Origin: Saccopteryx bilineata
Taxonomy: Eukaryota; Chordata; Mammalia; Chiroptera; Emballonuridae
Direction of reading: 5' to 3'
Assembly: GCF_036850765.1 (NCBI RefSeq)
Contig: NC_089498.1
Span: 72,952,305-73,016,304, forward strand
Length of the DNA: 64,000 nucleotides
The notes under the pieces are model-generated. The model was not told the DNA's origin. It saw only the letters and a program-made list of their open reading frames with translations, and did not search any database. This document shows, piece after piece, positions 46,964 through 57,762 of this stretch. Numbering within the stretch: position 1 is the stretch's first letter; each line of letters begins with the position of its first letter. The position numbers and the translations under genes are program-made.

Positions 46964-48078
46964 CTCGGTCACCCTCTCCCACCCTCCCCTTCTGCTCTGA
47001 GTGCCAGTAGGCCGTGTGCACCCGGGCTGAGTCTCATCTCCTAGGCTGAGGAGGGCTCCAGACGCCTCGGTCACCCTCTCCCACCCTCCCTTCTGCTCTG
47101 AGTGCCAGTAGGCCGTGTGCACCCGGGCTGAGTCTCATCTCCTAGGCTGAGGAGGGCTCCAGACGCCTCGGTCACCCTCTCCCACCCTCCCCTTCTGTTC
47201 TGAGTGCCAGTAGGCCGTGTGCACCCGGGCTGAGTCTCATCTCCTAGGCTGAGGAGGGCTCCAGACGCCTCGGTCACCCTCTCCCACCCTCCCTTCTGCT
47301 CTGAGTGCCAGTAGGCCGTGTGCGCCCAGGCTGAGTCTCATCTCCTAGGCTGAGGAGGGCTCCAGACGCCTCGGTCACCCTCTCCCACCCTCCCTTCTGC
47401 TCTGAGTGCCAGTAGGCCGTGTGCGCCCAGGCTGAGTCTCATCTCCTAGGCTGAGGAGGGCTCCAGACGCCTCGGTCACCCTCTCCCACCCTCCCTTCTG
47501 CTCTGAGTGCCAGTAGGCCGTGTGCGCCCAGGCTGAGTCTCATCTCCTAGGCTGAGGAGGGCTCCAGACGCCTCGGTCACCCTCTCCCACCCTCCCCTTC
47601 TGCTCTGAGTGCCAGTAGGCCGTGTGCGCCCAGGCTGAGTCTCATCTCCTAGGCTGAGGAGGGCTCCAGACGCCTCGGTCACCCTCTCCCACCCTCCCTT
47701 CTGCTCTGAGTGCCAGTAGGCCGTGTGCGCCCAGGCTGAGTCTCATCTCCTAGGCTGAGGAGGGCTCCAGACGCCTCGGTCACCCTCTCCCACCCTCCCT
47801 TCTGCTCTGAGTGCCAGTAGGCCGTGTGCACCCGGGCTGAGTCTCATCTCCTAGGCTGAGGAGGGCTCCAGACGCCTCGGTCACCCTCTCCCACCCTCCC
47901 TTCTGCTCTGAGTGCCAGTAGGCCGTGTGCGCCCAGGCTGAGTCTCATCTCCTAGGCTGAGGAGGGCTCCAGACGCCTCGGTCACCCTCTCCCACCCTCC
48001 CTTCTGCTCTGAGTGCCAGTAGGCCGTGTGCGCCCAGGCTGAGTCTCATCTCCTAGGCTGAGGAGGGCTGCCAGACGC
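46964..48078 (+). repeat. 101/102-bp minisatellite, 11 units
   Basis: Units begin with ctcggtcaccctctcccacc at 46964, 47066, 47167, 47269, 47370, 47471, 47572, 47674, 47775, 47876 and 47977. Units of 102 bp carry one extra C in the 'cctccccttctg' run. Two variant types alternate: 'cacccgggc' in units 1-3 and 9, and 'cgcccaggc' in the rest. The array stops after 'agggctgccagacgcc'. Units are otherwise almost identical, which implies recent expansion or homogenisation. Confidence 0.95.
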
Positions 48079-48114
48079 CAGGGCAGCCAGCCTGGCTGGG
48101 GCTTGGAGCTGCTG

Positions 48115-48800
48115 GTCTGTTTTTGTTGTTGTTAATTGAAATTAAATCCACCATATAAACCATTTTAAAGTGTACAATTCAGTGGTTTCTTACCATATTC
48201 ACAATGTTGTGCAACCATCACCACTATCTAATTCTAGAACATTTCCATAATTCTTTTAAAAACTTCTGTACCCGTTAATTAGCATTCACTCCCATTTCCC
48301 TCCTCCCCAATTCCCTGCCAATTACTAATCTACCTTCCCTATCTAGATTTGCCTATTCTGGGCGTCTCACGTAAATGGAATTACACAATGTGTGGCCTCT
48401 TGTCACTGACTTCTTTCATTGAGCACATAAGTGTCATCTGTGTTGGAGCCTATATCAATGCTCCATTTCTTTTTATGCCAGAGTAATATTCCACTGTATG
48501 GATACACCACATTGTGTTTATTCACCAGTTGATGGACATTTAGGTTGTTTCCATAATTGTTTATCATGATCATGCTGCTAAGAACATTTGTATATAAATT
48601 CTTGTGGAACATATGTTTTCAATTCCTTTGGGCATATACCTAGGAGTGGAATTTCTGGGTCCTATGCTAATTCTATGTTTAACTTTTTGGGGAACTTCCA
48701 AACTGTTTTTCAAAGCAGCTGCATCATTTTATATTTTCATGAAGCTCCTTGGGTGGGCTCACTGAAAGCCTTCCAACAGCCTGCTGTACCTCCTCCACAT
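48115..48800 (-). repeat. Old L1 (L1M type) 3' portion, antisense
   Basis: It begins 'ttgaaattaaatccaccatataaaccattttaaagtgtacaattcagtggt' and continues 'gtgcaaccatcaccactatctaattctagaac', 'gcgtctcacgtaaatggaattacac' and 'agagtaatattccactgtatggatac'. This is the antisense 3' end and ORF2 tail of ancient L1, the same type as 35806-37075. Confidence 0.85.
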
Positions 48801-48959
48801 TTTGAGGGTTACCTATTTTGGTCTGAAGGATAACAGACACATAGAAGAGGTTGTGGTCAGGACAGCTCCAGGGTCTGTGGCTGATGTCAGTAGGCCCTCC
48901 CCAGTTCGCCTCACTGTTTTTGCTGAGAGAGAAATTGGGTGGGTCTAACAGGGTGTGTG

Positions 48960-49085
48960 ATAATGGGAGAGTGGCAGATCTGAGTTTACATTTTGGCCTT
49001 CTGCCATTAACATGCTGTGTGACCTGGAATGAGTCAGATAACCTCTCTGATCCTCCCTTTGACAGATCTGGCAGGGGGAGCTGTG
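48960..49085 (+). repeat. MIR-like fragment
   Basis: 'aacatgctgtgtgacctggaatgagtcagataacctctctgatcctccc' resembles the sense MIR core. Diverged. Confidence 0.55.
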
Positions 49086-49089
49086 AAGG

Positions 49090-50425
49090 TCAAGTTCCAC
49101 ATTTCACTTGCCGTTTGTGAATCTTTGGGAACTGCTCACAAGTTGGGAGTGACTGCTATTTGTTCTCCCCACTCCATGGAGAGAGCCCTAGTCCCTTCTC
49201 CCCTGTGGGAGTCTTCCCTCCTCTCTCCCAGGAGTTTGTCTGTGGGTTGCTGTACACACCACTGGGGTCAAGCACCCAGGCTGCCAGGAGGCCTTGTGCA
49301 GTGTGACCTGTGAAGAGAACTGGGACAAGCGGCAGCGACCCCAGCCTGAACCTCACTCACCAGGCTGTAGTCACCCAGAGGGCCTGGTGCCCTTTTCTGG
49401 CTTCCCCAGAAGTCCAGTGGTCTCACGTTTTTTAGCCCTTATGCCCGTGCTTTTCCCCCTCTGCACGTTAGCTCTCTAAGCAAAGGGAAAATGAAAAGAC
49501 ACTAGCACGAGTCCCACGGTGCCTGCTGCCCTGTCAGATTTCAGTTCCTGAAGAACCCAAATCAATAGAAGCTTAGAGGCACAACTGGGGTCTCTGCAAA
49601 GGCACCCTTGGTTCATCCCAACGGTCACCCACACAGTGGATGTGTCTCTACATACTTGCTCACAATGGGTTTTGCAAGTACAGTTTCCTCTGCTCGCCCT
49701 CTGTTCTCTATGCTCCCCGTGTGGCCCGGCTTAGATGTCCTCTTCCAGAAGCACCCCTCCCAACTCTCCCATCCTGGTTTGGGACTTGGTGTAAAAGCCT
49801 TTCCTAGTCAGTCCTACTGACCCCTTGACATTGCTGTATTGTTACAGTCTGATACCATATCTGTCACCTACACTAGGTGGTGGGCTTGAAGGCAGGGCCC
49901 CGCCTTCATCAGCCACCTGCCACCCATTCATAAGTATCGGGGCCCCTCCTGCAGCCACATCCTTGTTTACATGCTGGGAATGTAGTGGTGGCATCTTTAC
50001 TCTCCTGGGGAAGGGGGGTGTTCTCAAATAACTGGATAAATGAATAGTCCTAAAAATCAATTGTATGAGTATCAGAACTTCAGTGTGGGATGGCAGGAAA
50101 ATCAGTAAGGCTTTTAAGTTTTCTTGAGAGATCACAGGATTGTCTTGCTTTCTTAGCTTTCCCTATAGTTCCTCATTCTCCTTCACTTCACTGCCCCAAC
50201 AAATGTTTCTTCAGTTTTCATCCAGGCCATGATATAAATGACTGATAACTAGGGTGGCGCCTTTATAGGTAGCAGTACCTATGGTGATATTTTAAAGCAT
50301 GGTCTTTTGATTCAGGCAGACCTAGATAAGCTCCTTTGAACCTCAGTTTGTTTACCTGATAGGACAATAACTTGATAGAATTGTTACAAGGATTAGAGTG
50401 GATCAGATTAGATTAAATTAGATTG
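49090..50425 (+). other. Intron 3 sequence, nothing identified
   Basis: Unique-looking sequence. The end (50340-50415) has MIR-like wording ('gttacaaggattagagtgg') but is short. Confidence 0.4.
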
Positions 50426-50429
50426 GATT

Positions 50430-50532
50430 CAAAATCAGAAAACTAAGGCTCATGGACCAGATATGGCCCACCGCTTGTTTTTGTCAGTAAAGTTTTATTG
50501 GAACACAGACACACTCATTTGTTTCTGTATTA
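50430..50532 (+). repeat. Old mammalian interspersed repeat (hAT-type) fragment
   Basis: 'ggaccagatatggcccaccgcttgtttttg' followed by 'agttttattggaacacagac' is the familiar ending of a widespread ancient mammalian DNA-transposon family. The transposon at 50533 interrupts it. Confidence 0.5.
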
Positions 50533-50884
50533 CACTGGGGAACAAAATTTTTGTTGCATCCACAACAACACTTGTTCTTACCTAATTCGAGTGTGCTTAT
50601 CCCAAATCTGGCATTAGTTTTTCTCTGTAAGCTACAGTCTTGCAATTCAAGATTTTAGGTTTTTGTCTTATTGTAAAATTTTCAACATTTAGTTTAACAT
50701 AATGAAGTAGAATGTCTTCTTGGGCATCATCTTTGTGAAAATATAATAATTTATATAATGCAGTAAATACACTAATATGCTAAAAGATATGATTGTATCA
50801 GAATTTGTCTACAATGTTGAAATAGAACATATTAAAACACTTATTTTAATCATAAAATTTGTGCAAAACTTATTTAAATTCTAT

Positions 50885-52130
50885 TCAGGCAAAAATTGCT
50901 TTTGTAGCTCTTGCGTTTGTGTACTTGTTGAGGACAATCTCGTTTGATGCTCCAGCAGTAGTCTGCTCATCACTAACAGCTCCAAGATTTTCGGGAAACT
51001 TATCAAGGTGACTGTTCAGGAAGCGAATCTTAATGCTCATGCTACATCCAATGTCGCGGAAAGCCAACAGCATCCTTTGAACCAGAAGTTCATAGTTTTC
51101 TGCTTTTTTGTTGCCAAGGAAGTTCTTTGTAACTGCCATAAAAGACTGCCATGCTGCTTTCTCCTCCTTATTCATCTTCCTGGCAAATTCTTCATCACAT
51201 ATGAGGGTTCGAATCTGAGGTCCATTGAATACCTGCTTTTATCTTCTCGAAAGACAATGTAGGAAAAGCAGAAATAATATGTTGAAAGCATTCACTTTCT
51301 CTATTTAAAGCCTGAACAAACTGCTTCATTAAGCCAAGTTTGATGTGAAATGGGGGAAAAATGATCCTGTCTCGATTAACTACAGGTTCATTCAAAATAT
51401 TTTGCATCCCTACTTCCAGAGCTTCATGTTTCAGCCACTCCTTCTGTGTCCAGTGTTTCTCCCAAGCTCGGCTGTCCCACAAACACAGAAAGCAAGGACA
51501 CTTCGTGAAACCTCTCTGTTGTCCTAGCAGGAAATTTACCATTTTAAGATCCACACAAATGATCCAGTTATGCTCCTCATACTTCAGAAAGTCGAGGACA
51601 ATTTATATGTCATTCTTACTAAGTCATTCAATTTGGGTTGGCTAAACTGCTGAGGGGTCAATGACTGCTTGGCATCAGAAGAAAACCCTTCAGATTCTAC
51701 AACCATTTCCTCATGCATCTTATCAAAATACATTTGATCACCATGTTCACTTTTTTCATCCTTAGAAGAAATAAAGTCATTGAAAACTGGAACCAGGAGT
51801 GTCTCAGAGTGTGGGATAGGTCGTATTGCTGAAGCAATATTAGGATATGCGCTCATATGCTGTTTTTTTTTTTGCCAATGCCCTTTGTATGGATCAGACA
51901 GAAATAACAGCCACTGATGTGGTCCTTAGGTTCACATCAAACCATGGGAATACCAAAAGGCATTCCTTTGCGTTTTCCTTTTGTCCAGTCATGAAGCATT
52001 TCCTCACAATTTTGACACACAATATGAGGAGCCCAATTCTTGTCTTGATTGCCAAGGGGAACTTGAAAATAGGCAATATATGCACGTGTCACAAATGATG
52101 AAATATTGCACCTTTGATGTTAAAGTGTGT
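50885..52130 (-). pseudogene. Broken transposase-like protein, arthropod/cnidarian-type family
   Basis: Minus-strand fragments in changing frames give, in order: a Cys-rich start (NWAPHIVCQNCEEMLHDW and CYFCLIHTKG, about 52055-51850), YPNIASAIRPIPHSETLLVP (about 51845-51785), QPKLNDLVR (about 51640-51610), GFTKCPCFLCLWDSRAWEKH (about 51510-51450), IIFPPFHIKLGLMKQFVQAL (about 51360-51300) and a C-terminal NFLGNKKAENYELLVQRM to FPENLGAVSDEQ (about 51130-50960). I know this order of motifs from a large repetitive protein family in arthropods and cnidarians. The paired CxxC motifs suggest a zinc-binding N-terminus. There are frameshifts, a stop after FGIPMV, a missing stretch after LNDLVR and another after SDEQ, so it is inactive. 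Confidence 0.75.
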
Positions 52131-52269
52131 AATAGCCACATATATAACAGAAGGTGTCAGGACTATTCTTACATTTACACCTACTCCAAGAAGTCATGAT
52201 TCAATCTTAAAACTAAATAAGAGGGTGTTTTTATCAGATAATAATTTTTTACATTTAAAAACAACTACA

Positions 52270-52674
52270 GGCCCTGGCCGGTTGGCTCAGTGGTAGAGTG
52301 TCGGCCTGGCGTGCAGAAGTCCCGGGTTCAATTCCCGGCCAGGGCATACAGGAGAAGCGCCCATCTGCTTCTCCACCCTTCCCCCTCTCCTTCCTCTCTG
52401 TCTCTCTCTTCCCCTCCCGCAGCCGAGGCTCCATTGGAGCAAAGATGGCCCGGGCGCTGGGGATGGCTCCTTGGCCTCTGCCCCAGGCGCTAGAGTGGCT
52501 CTGGTCGCAGCAGAGCGACGCCCCGGAGGGGCAGAGCATCGCCCCCTGGTGGGCAGAGCGTCGCCCCCTGGTGGGCGTGCCGGGTGGATCCTGGTCGGGC
52601 GCATGCGGGAGTCTGACTGTCTCTCCCCGTTTCTAGCTTCAGAAAAATACAAAAAAAAATAATAATAAAAAAAT
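52270..52674 (+). mobile_element. Bat Ves-like SINE, sense, young
   Basis: Full length: a tRNA-like head with A box TGGCTCAGTGGTAGAG and B box GGGTTCAATTCCC, the full long body including 'gccccggaggggcagagcatcgccc', and an A-rich tail. The target duplication aaaaacaactaca is perfect (52257-52269 and 52675-52687). It is very similar to the copy at 55079-55500, so both are recent insertions. It lies within the transposon 50533-52939. Confidence 0.95.
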
Positions 52675-53280
52675 AAAAACAACTACAATTGTGTAAAAGT
52701 GATGTTTGTAAAACATTAATTGCCTTGTGATTGATGATGTTCAATCCAAGAGTCGTTGCCCTTTAACTCCAATTTAAAAACCAATGCATGCCATTAACTG
52801 TAACAAAAAGAAATTAAAATTGTGTAAAAACTAGAGCATTTCACCAAAAGACGGATTTGGAATCAGCGATGCAGAAATATATAGAAACAGTTCTAAAACC
52901 TCATGCAACAGAAAATGAAAAAAAATTGTTCCCCAGTGTTATCCACCCACGTGTCACAGGAGTGGAGATGGAGGTCAGAGAAGGGCAGGGACGGGCTTGG
53001 GTTGGGATACACAGTGAGATAGGACCGAGTAGGAACCGGAACTCAGGCCAGTGTTTACTTCTCTGCTGCCCATTGTCTCAAAGATAGCCATGCCCTGGTG
53101 CCAGGCAAAGGGTTCATGCTTGTGAATCACTTGGTGTGGAGCAAACCCTCGTGCTACCTTGGTTCACAGAAGCAGGAAAAGGGGATCATGTGACAGGGGC
53201 CAGGGGTGGGTTGATGGGCAGTATCACAGTGACAGCCGTTATGTGGATTTGACCTTGGTCTCTTCCCATCTTGGTTCCAG

Positions 53281-53471
53281 CCTTTGGCCTCGGCAACCTG
53301 CCCAACCTGCTGGGCCTGGTGGGGGGCCAGCTGGGAGAACAGGAGCGGAAGCGGCGACACGCCAAGCCGGGCAGTTACAGCATCGAGGTGCTGCTGGCAG
53401 TGGACGACTCAGTGGTGCGTTTCCATGGCAAGGAGCACGTGCAGAACTACGTCCTCACCCTCATGAACATT
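53281..53471 (+). CDS. ADAMTS14: ADAMTS14 exon 4 (end of prodomain, furin site, start of protease domain)
   Basis: This exon of 191 bases encodes residues 228-291. It starts AFGLGNLPNLLGLVGGQLGE, then QERKRR: the furin-type site R250-K-R-R253, where the prodomain is removed to give mature enzyme starting at His254. The metalloprotease domain begins with YSIEVLLAVDDSVVRFHGKE (260-279) and HVQNYVLTLMNI (280-291). That is the first beta strand and helix of the reprolysin (M12B) fold, with the ADAMTS2/3/14-type VDDSVV and HGKEHVQ wording. Phase 1 in and phase 0 out before the donor gtgagt. The HExxHxxGxxH zinc motif is not here and must lie in later exons. Confidence 0.95.
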
Positions 53472-55078
53472 GTGAGTGTCCCCGAGTCTTGGGACTTGGG
53501 GGGTTGGGCAAGGGGTGGGGTGGGACCACTGGAATTGTTCTGAATGCACCATTTCTCTTTGTTCTGGTATCTTTTGGGTGGACTTGGGAGAGTCTGTTTG
53601 CTCCTTAGTCCAGCTGGACAGCGGGGTCCTTGGAGAAATGAGCCTGAGCTGGCCTGACACCCATCCCAGACTGCAGCCTGGCCTCCGCTGTACAGGCCTG
53701 TGCTGGGGTGCCCACAGGCCATCCGTGCTGGTCCCTGGCAAGCTGGAACATCCAGGCAGTGGGCTCTGGGTTTGGACACATAGAACCCAGGTCAGGTGTG
53801 GCTGAGACTTGCCTGAGACTTTGCATCTGGAGAGAATGTGCAGTGCCAGACTGGGGTGCCGGCTAGGCGTGCCAGTCTCCTGGGCGGAGGGTGGTTCCAG
53901 CCCCCAGTGTGGGTGCTGGTGTTCACCGAGACCATGAGGGTCACAGGCGTGGTGCCTGCCAGGGTGGGGGCGGTGCTCAGCTGCTGCTGCTGGCTGTGCT
54001 GCAGACATGCAAGACTCTCGTCACAGACAGGCCCTTTTCAAAAGTCAGAAATACAGTTGTTTTTAAGTGCTTTTTGTTTTTTAAACCTTTTATGGAAAAT
54101 TTAGATCCAGTTATCTAAGTGAAACTTCCAATTTTTAAATGTTAAAAAAAATTAAAAACCTTTGTGAATGTTGAGCAGAATATCTCTACACACCCTGTTT
54201 GGCCCGTGGGCTGCTGGCGGACACCTCTGAGCTAAAGCAGCAGAGACAACAGAGACCAGGACGGGAAGGAGGGGGCTGTGTTAGAGGCAGCCCCGCCCTA
54301 TTTCTCCTCTGGCAAGAGGCCTTTGTCAGAGGTGCCTGTGGCTATGGCTCTGGGAGGATGAGGACCGGTGTAGGTGGAAGTGGGAACTACGGTGGACACT
54401 GTGCGGGCCACCACCAGATGCTGGGGAGGGTGGACTGGACTTAGGTCCTCTCCTAGGAAGCTGGGTAGAGGGGTGACACGTTAGGGTCAGGTCCTGCTGC
54501 TGGGGTACTGAGGAGTCCAGGCAGGAGGAAGCAAGCAGTGGAGTGGGTGAGCGATGCCACATCAACAGGACACAATAGGGCAGGGCCTTCACCTCCTATA
54601 GATGACTAGACTTTCCCAAGTCCACCCAGGTCTGTAGATGACTCATCGTAGAGGCTCTTCATAAATATTCACCCAGAATACAAGAGCTGAGGAGGAAGAT
54701 ACATATCCCTGGTGTGTCCTGAAGATTTCGAGAGGGGTCTCTCAAAAGCCAAAGTTTCCAGCCCCTGTATGGGCCTCTCCTGGCCTTAAGGTTAGGGGCC
54801 TCTCCCTGAGGCCTGTGAGGAAGCTGGCTAGCTGCATTCTCATGCAGAACAAAAGATGACTGCAGGTGGGCCAGGGCTGGGATAGAATCCCCTTACACTC
54901 CGTCTGACATGGCAGTTCTTCATGCCTGCAATGGGTGTGCCGCTGATCCCAGGACTGCACGGAGAGGAACTTCAGTGAACTGGCTGAGAGCATGGGTTTG
55001 GGGGTCACACTGTCTGTTCTGGCCCTTCCTGTCTTTTGACCTCAGGGGCAAGTTTCTAATCTCAAAAGTCCTTTTCCC

Positions 55079-55500
55079 GCCCTGGCCGGTTGGCTCAGTG
55101 GTAGAGTGTCGGCCTGGCGTGCAGAAGTCCCGGGTTCAATTCCCAGCCAGGGCATACAGGAGAAGCGCCCATCTGCTTCTCCACCCCTCCCCCTCTCCTT
55201 CCTCTCTGTCTCTCTCTTCCCCTCCCGCAGCCGAGGCTCCACTGGAGCAAAGATGGCCCGGGCGCTGGGGATGGCTCCTTGGCCTCTGCCCCAGGCGCTA
55301 GAGTGGCTCTGGTCGCAACAAAGCGACACCCCGGAGGGGCAGAGCATCGCCCCTGGTGGGCAGAGCGTCACCCCCTGGTGGGCGTGCCGGGTGGATCCCG
55401 GTCAGGCGCATGAGGGAGTCTGTCTTACTGTCTTTCCCTGTTTCCGGCTTCAGAAAAATACAAGAAAAAATAAATATATATATATATATATATAAATAAA
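55079..55500 (+). mobile_element. Bat Ves-like SINE, sense, young
   Basis: The full-length head and body are as in the copy at 52270, with a tail containing a TA-dinucleotide run (about 55472-55493). The target duplication aaaagtccttttccc is perfect over 15 bases (55064-55078 and 55501-55515). The B box reads GGGTTCAATTCCC. Confidence 0.95.
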
Positions 55501-55519
55501 AAAAGTCCTTTTCCCACTT

Positions 55520-57760
55520 TTAAATCAGCATTAACAATACTTCTATGCAAGATTTTTGGGAAGATTAAATAGCACACATCATGGTAGCCTGCATAGCACA
55601 AGCTTTCAATAAGTGGTTTGTGATAATAACGATATGACTTTAATGAGGGGAATGGTAACACACGTCTGAGAACTCAACAGTTGATGAGCAGAAGGGTCAT
55701 GCCAGTAACCCTGGAAACATTTGTAGGATAATAACACAGCATGACACTGCCTGTGCTGTCCAGTGTCCATCATCTGGCCACACGGTAGGTGAGGAGGCTG
55801 CTAGAAGGGCATGCAGTCAGCTTGTTAGCTGTGTGACCTTGCACAAAGGACCTACCTTGCTTAGGACTCGGTAGGTAGCAAATAGTGGAAAACCAACTCA
55901 AACTAGATCGAGAAAAACAGGGTAATTTATTGGCTCAGGGACCAAACTGTGGGAGGGACAGGATGGAGCTGGTTGTAAATGTAATTGGTACTAGAATCTT
56001 ATGTGAACTCTTTTTAGGTTCCTTTTTCTCTGTGACATGCTAGTTCTCTCTGACTCACTTCTCTGTGTGACAGATTCTGGCCATCAACAGTAGCAGGCTG
56101 ACTCCTATCTCCATAGCTCTGTGGCCAGAGGAAAAAGAAGTTTTCTCTCCAGTTCCCAGGTAAAAATTCCCAGGGCAGGACTCTGGCTTAACTTTAGGTC
56201 ACATGAACCCCCTTGGAACCTGTCACTATATATTGGAGAAGGAGTTAGAGTTTCTTAAAGAAAGAGAGGGACTAAACATAGAATGACCCCTGGAAAAATT
56301 GTCCTGGGCTGGGAAGACACCCCAGCTTGTGTCAGCTGCAATATTTAACCTCTGAGAGCCTCCGTACTTTCATAATAATATCTGCTATTGGGTTTTTGTT
56401 GAAGGTTAACTATATATATAAAGAATTTAGCATATGCCTGGCATATAGTGAGTACTCAAGTAATGTATTCTATTGTTCTTCCAGCCATATTATTTGTCTT
56501 TATGTGTGTATATAAACGTTCTTTGTCTAAGTCTCTGAAGCTGAGGTAGGTCCTTGAGGGTGAGGACTTTTCTTCTATTTATTTTAACCCCAAAGGCACA
56601 CAGCACAGTACCCAACACCTGATAGATGATCAGTAAATATGGAAGTTACTGGTGTCTGTGGGAGAAGCAGGAAGCCAGCATCTACTGAGATAGGGAAAGG
56701 GGAAGGCAGCAGAATTCTGTCTGAAATGCCAGCTTTAGGAAGAGGGCAGGGGTAGAAATCAGCTCCAACTACAGGTGCCCCAGGGAGGGGAGGGGCTTCC
56801 AGGAAGTTTGCCCCATGCCACCTCTTTATTTGGTTATTTAATTCTATTCCTTACATAGCATGTGGTTTTGGATTCAAAGAACAAAGACAACCATGGGGGC
56901 TGTTTGAGAAAGAGAGGGAGGGCAAGAGGGAGCATGATTATGCTATGAACACACCCACCTCACTGGAGCACTGGACCACCCACCCACACTCTATGAATAA
57001 CTGGCCCAACCTAAGACCACACAGCTGAGTACTAATTGTATTAGTGGGAGCAGAAGGTTGTCCCTGGCAGCCAGCAGGTGGACAAGGTGGAGGAACAGGA
57101 GGTAGAGAGGGTAAGGAGGCTCTCTGGTGCTGGGAGCCTGGGTCCAAAGTTGGGGCTGAAGACCCTAAAATAAAAATGAGTGTGTGTTAAAGATTTTGCT
57201 CTACTCACTAGCTAATGACAGAGACAGACCGATGTTACAACCTGTTCAAGAGAACCTGAAGAACAGAAACATTTATAGATCAGAAATGTTGAAATGAATG
57301 TACAAATAGAGACAGTTTTGGTATTTTTTCAGAGTGGAAGAGAAGATAGAATTTGCATGTCTGCAGACAAGAAGTTTCCATTGCTATTAAATATCCACAG
57401 TGCTCTCAGTTGTAAATAAGTTTCCTAGAATCCGATTTAGGTGAGGCCGAAAAGTGTGCTGTGGACAGTGCATTGTTTCCATGGGAAGTGCTAGGCCTGG
57501 ATAGGGTCCCAGGAAGAGCCCTCTTCATGGACAGCAGGGCAGCTGGCTGCCCATCTGGCCTACAGGCTCCACCCTGCTCCTGGAGCTAGAGGGGCAGCAG
57601 CCTCACTCAAGACACACCCCGGATTTTGGCTGCCTGATAGCCCTCAGCAACTGAATGGTGGGACCGTCTTCCTTTTCCTCCCCTCGCAAAGCTAGCCTCA
57701 CTGTGGCCTCTCTCTGGATTCTGTCTGGGAGTGTGAGTGTGGAGAGAAGACTGGGGGTAG
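55520..57760 (+). other. Intron 4 sequence, mostly unidentified
   Basis: About 56330-56470 has sense MIR wording ('tctgagagcctccgtactttcataataatatctgc', 'agcatatgcctggcatatagtgagtactcaagtaatg'). About 56600-56645 ('acagtacccaacacctgatagatgatcagtaaatatgg') is MIR-like too. No coding segment is found. Confidence 0.5.
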
Positions 57761-57762
57761 GG

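Larger units (their letters stand above)
50533..52939 (-). mobile_element. DNA transposon with CACTGGGG ends and TTA duplication
   Basis: The left end CACTGGGGAACAAAATTTTT has a counterpart at the right end (reverse complement CACTGGGGAACAATTTTTTT). Both are followed inwards by a GTTGCAT motif, and TTA flanks both sides (50530-50532 and 52940-52942). The interior (minus strand) carries broken pieces of one transposase-like protein at 52130-50885. A bat SINE (52270-52674) sits inside and is younger. The 3-bp duplication and CACTG termini recall the CACTA/Mirage/Chapaev supergroup, but I cannot assign a superfamily firmly. About 2.0 kb remain without the SINE. Confidence 0.8.
44288..53280 (+). 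other. ADAMTS14 intron 3 (9.0 kb)
   Basis: The donor is gtaggc and the acceptor ends cttggttccag. The intron is dense in tandem repeats and transposons (51-bp x4, 101-bp x11, L1M, a DNA transposon with a SINE inside). No exon is recognised between exons 3 and 4, and their phases (1 to 1) fit directly. Confidence 0.88.
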
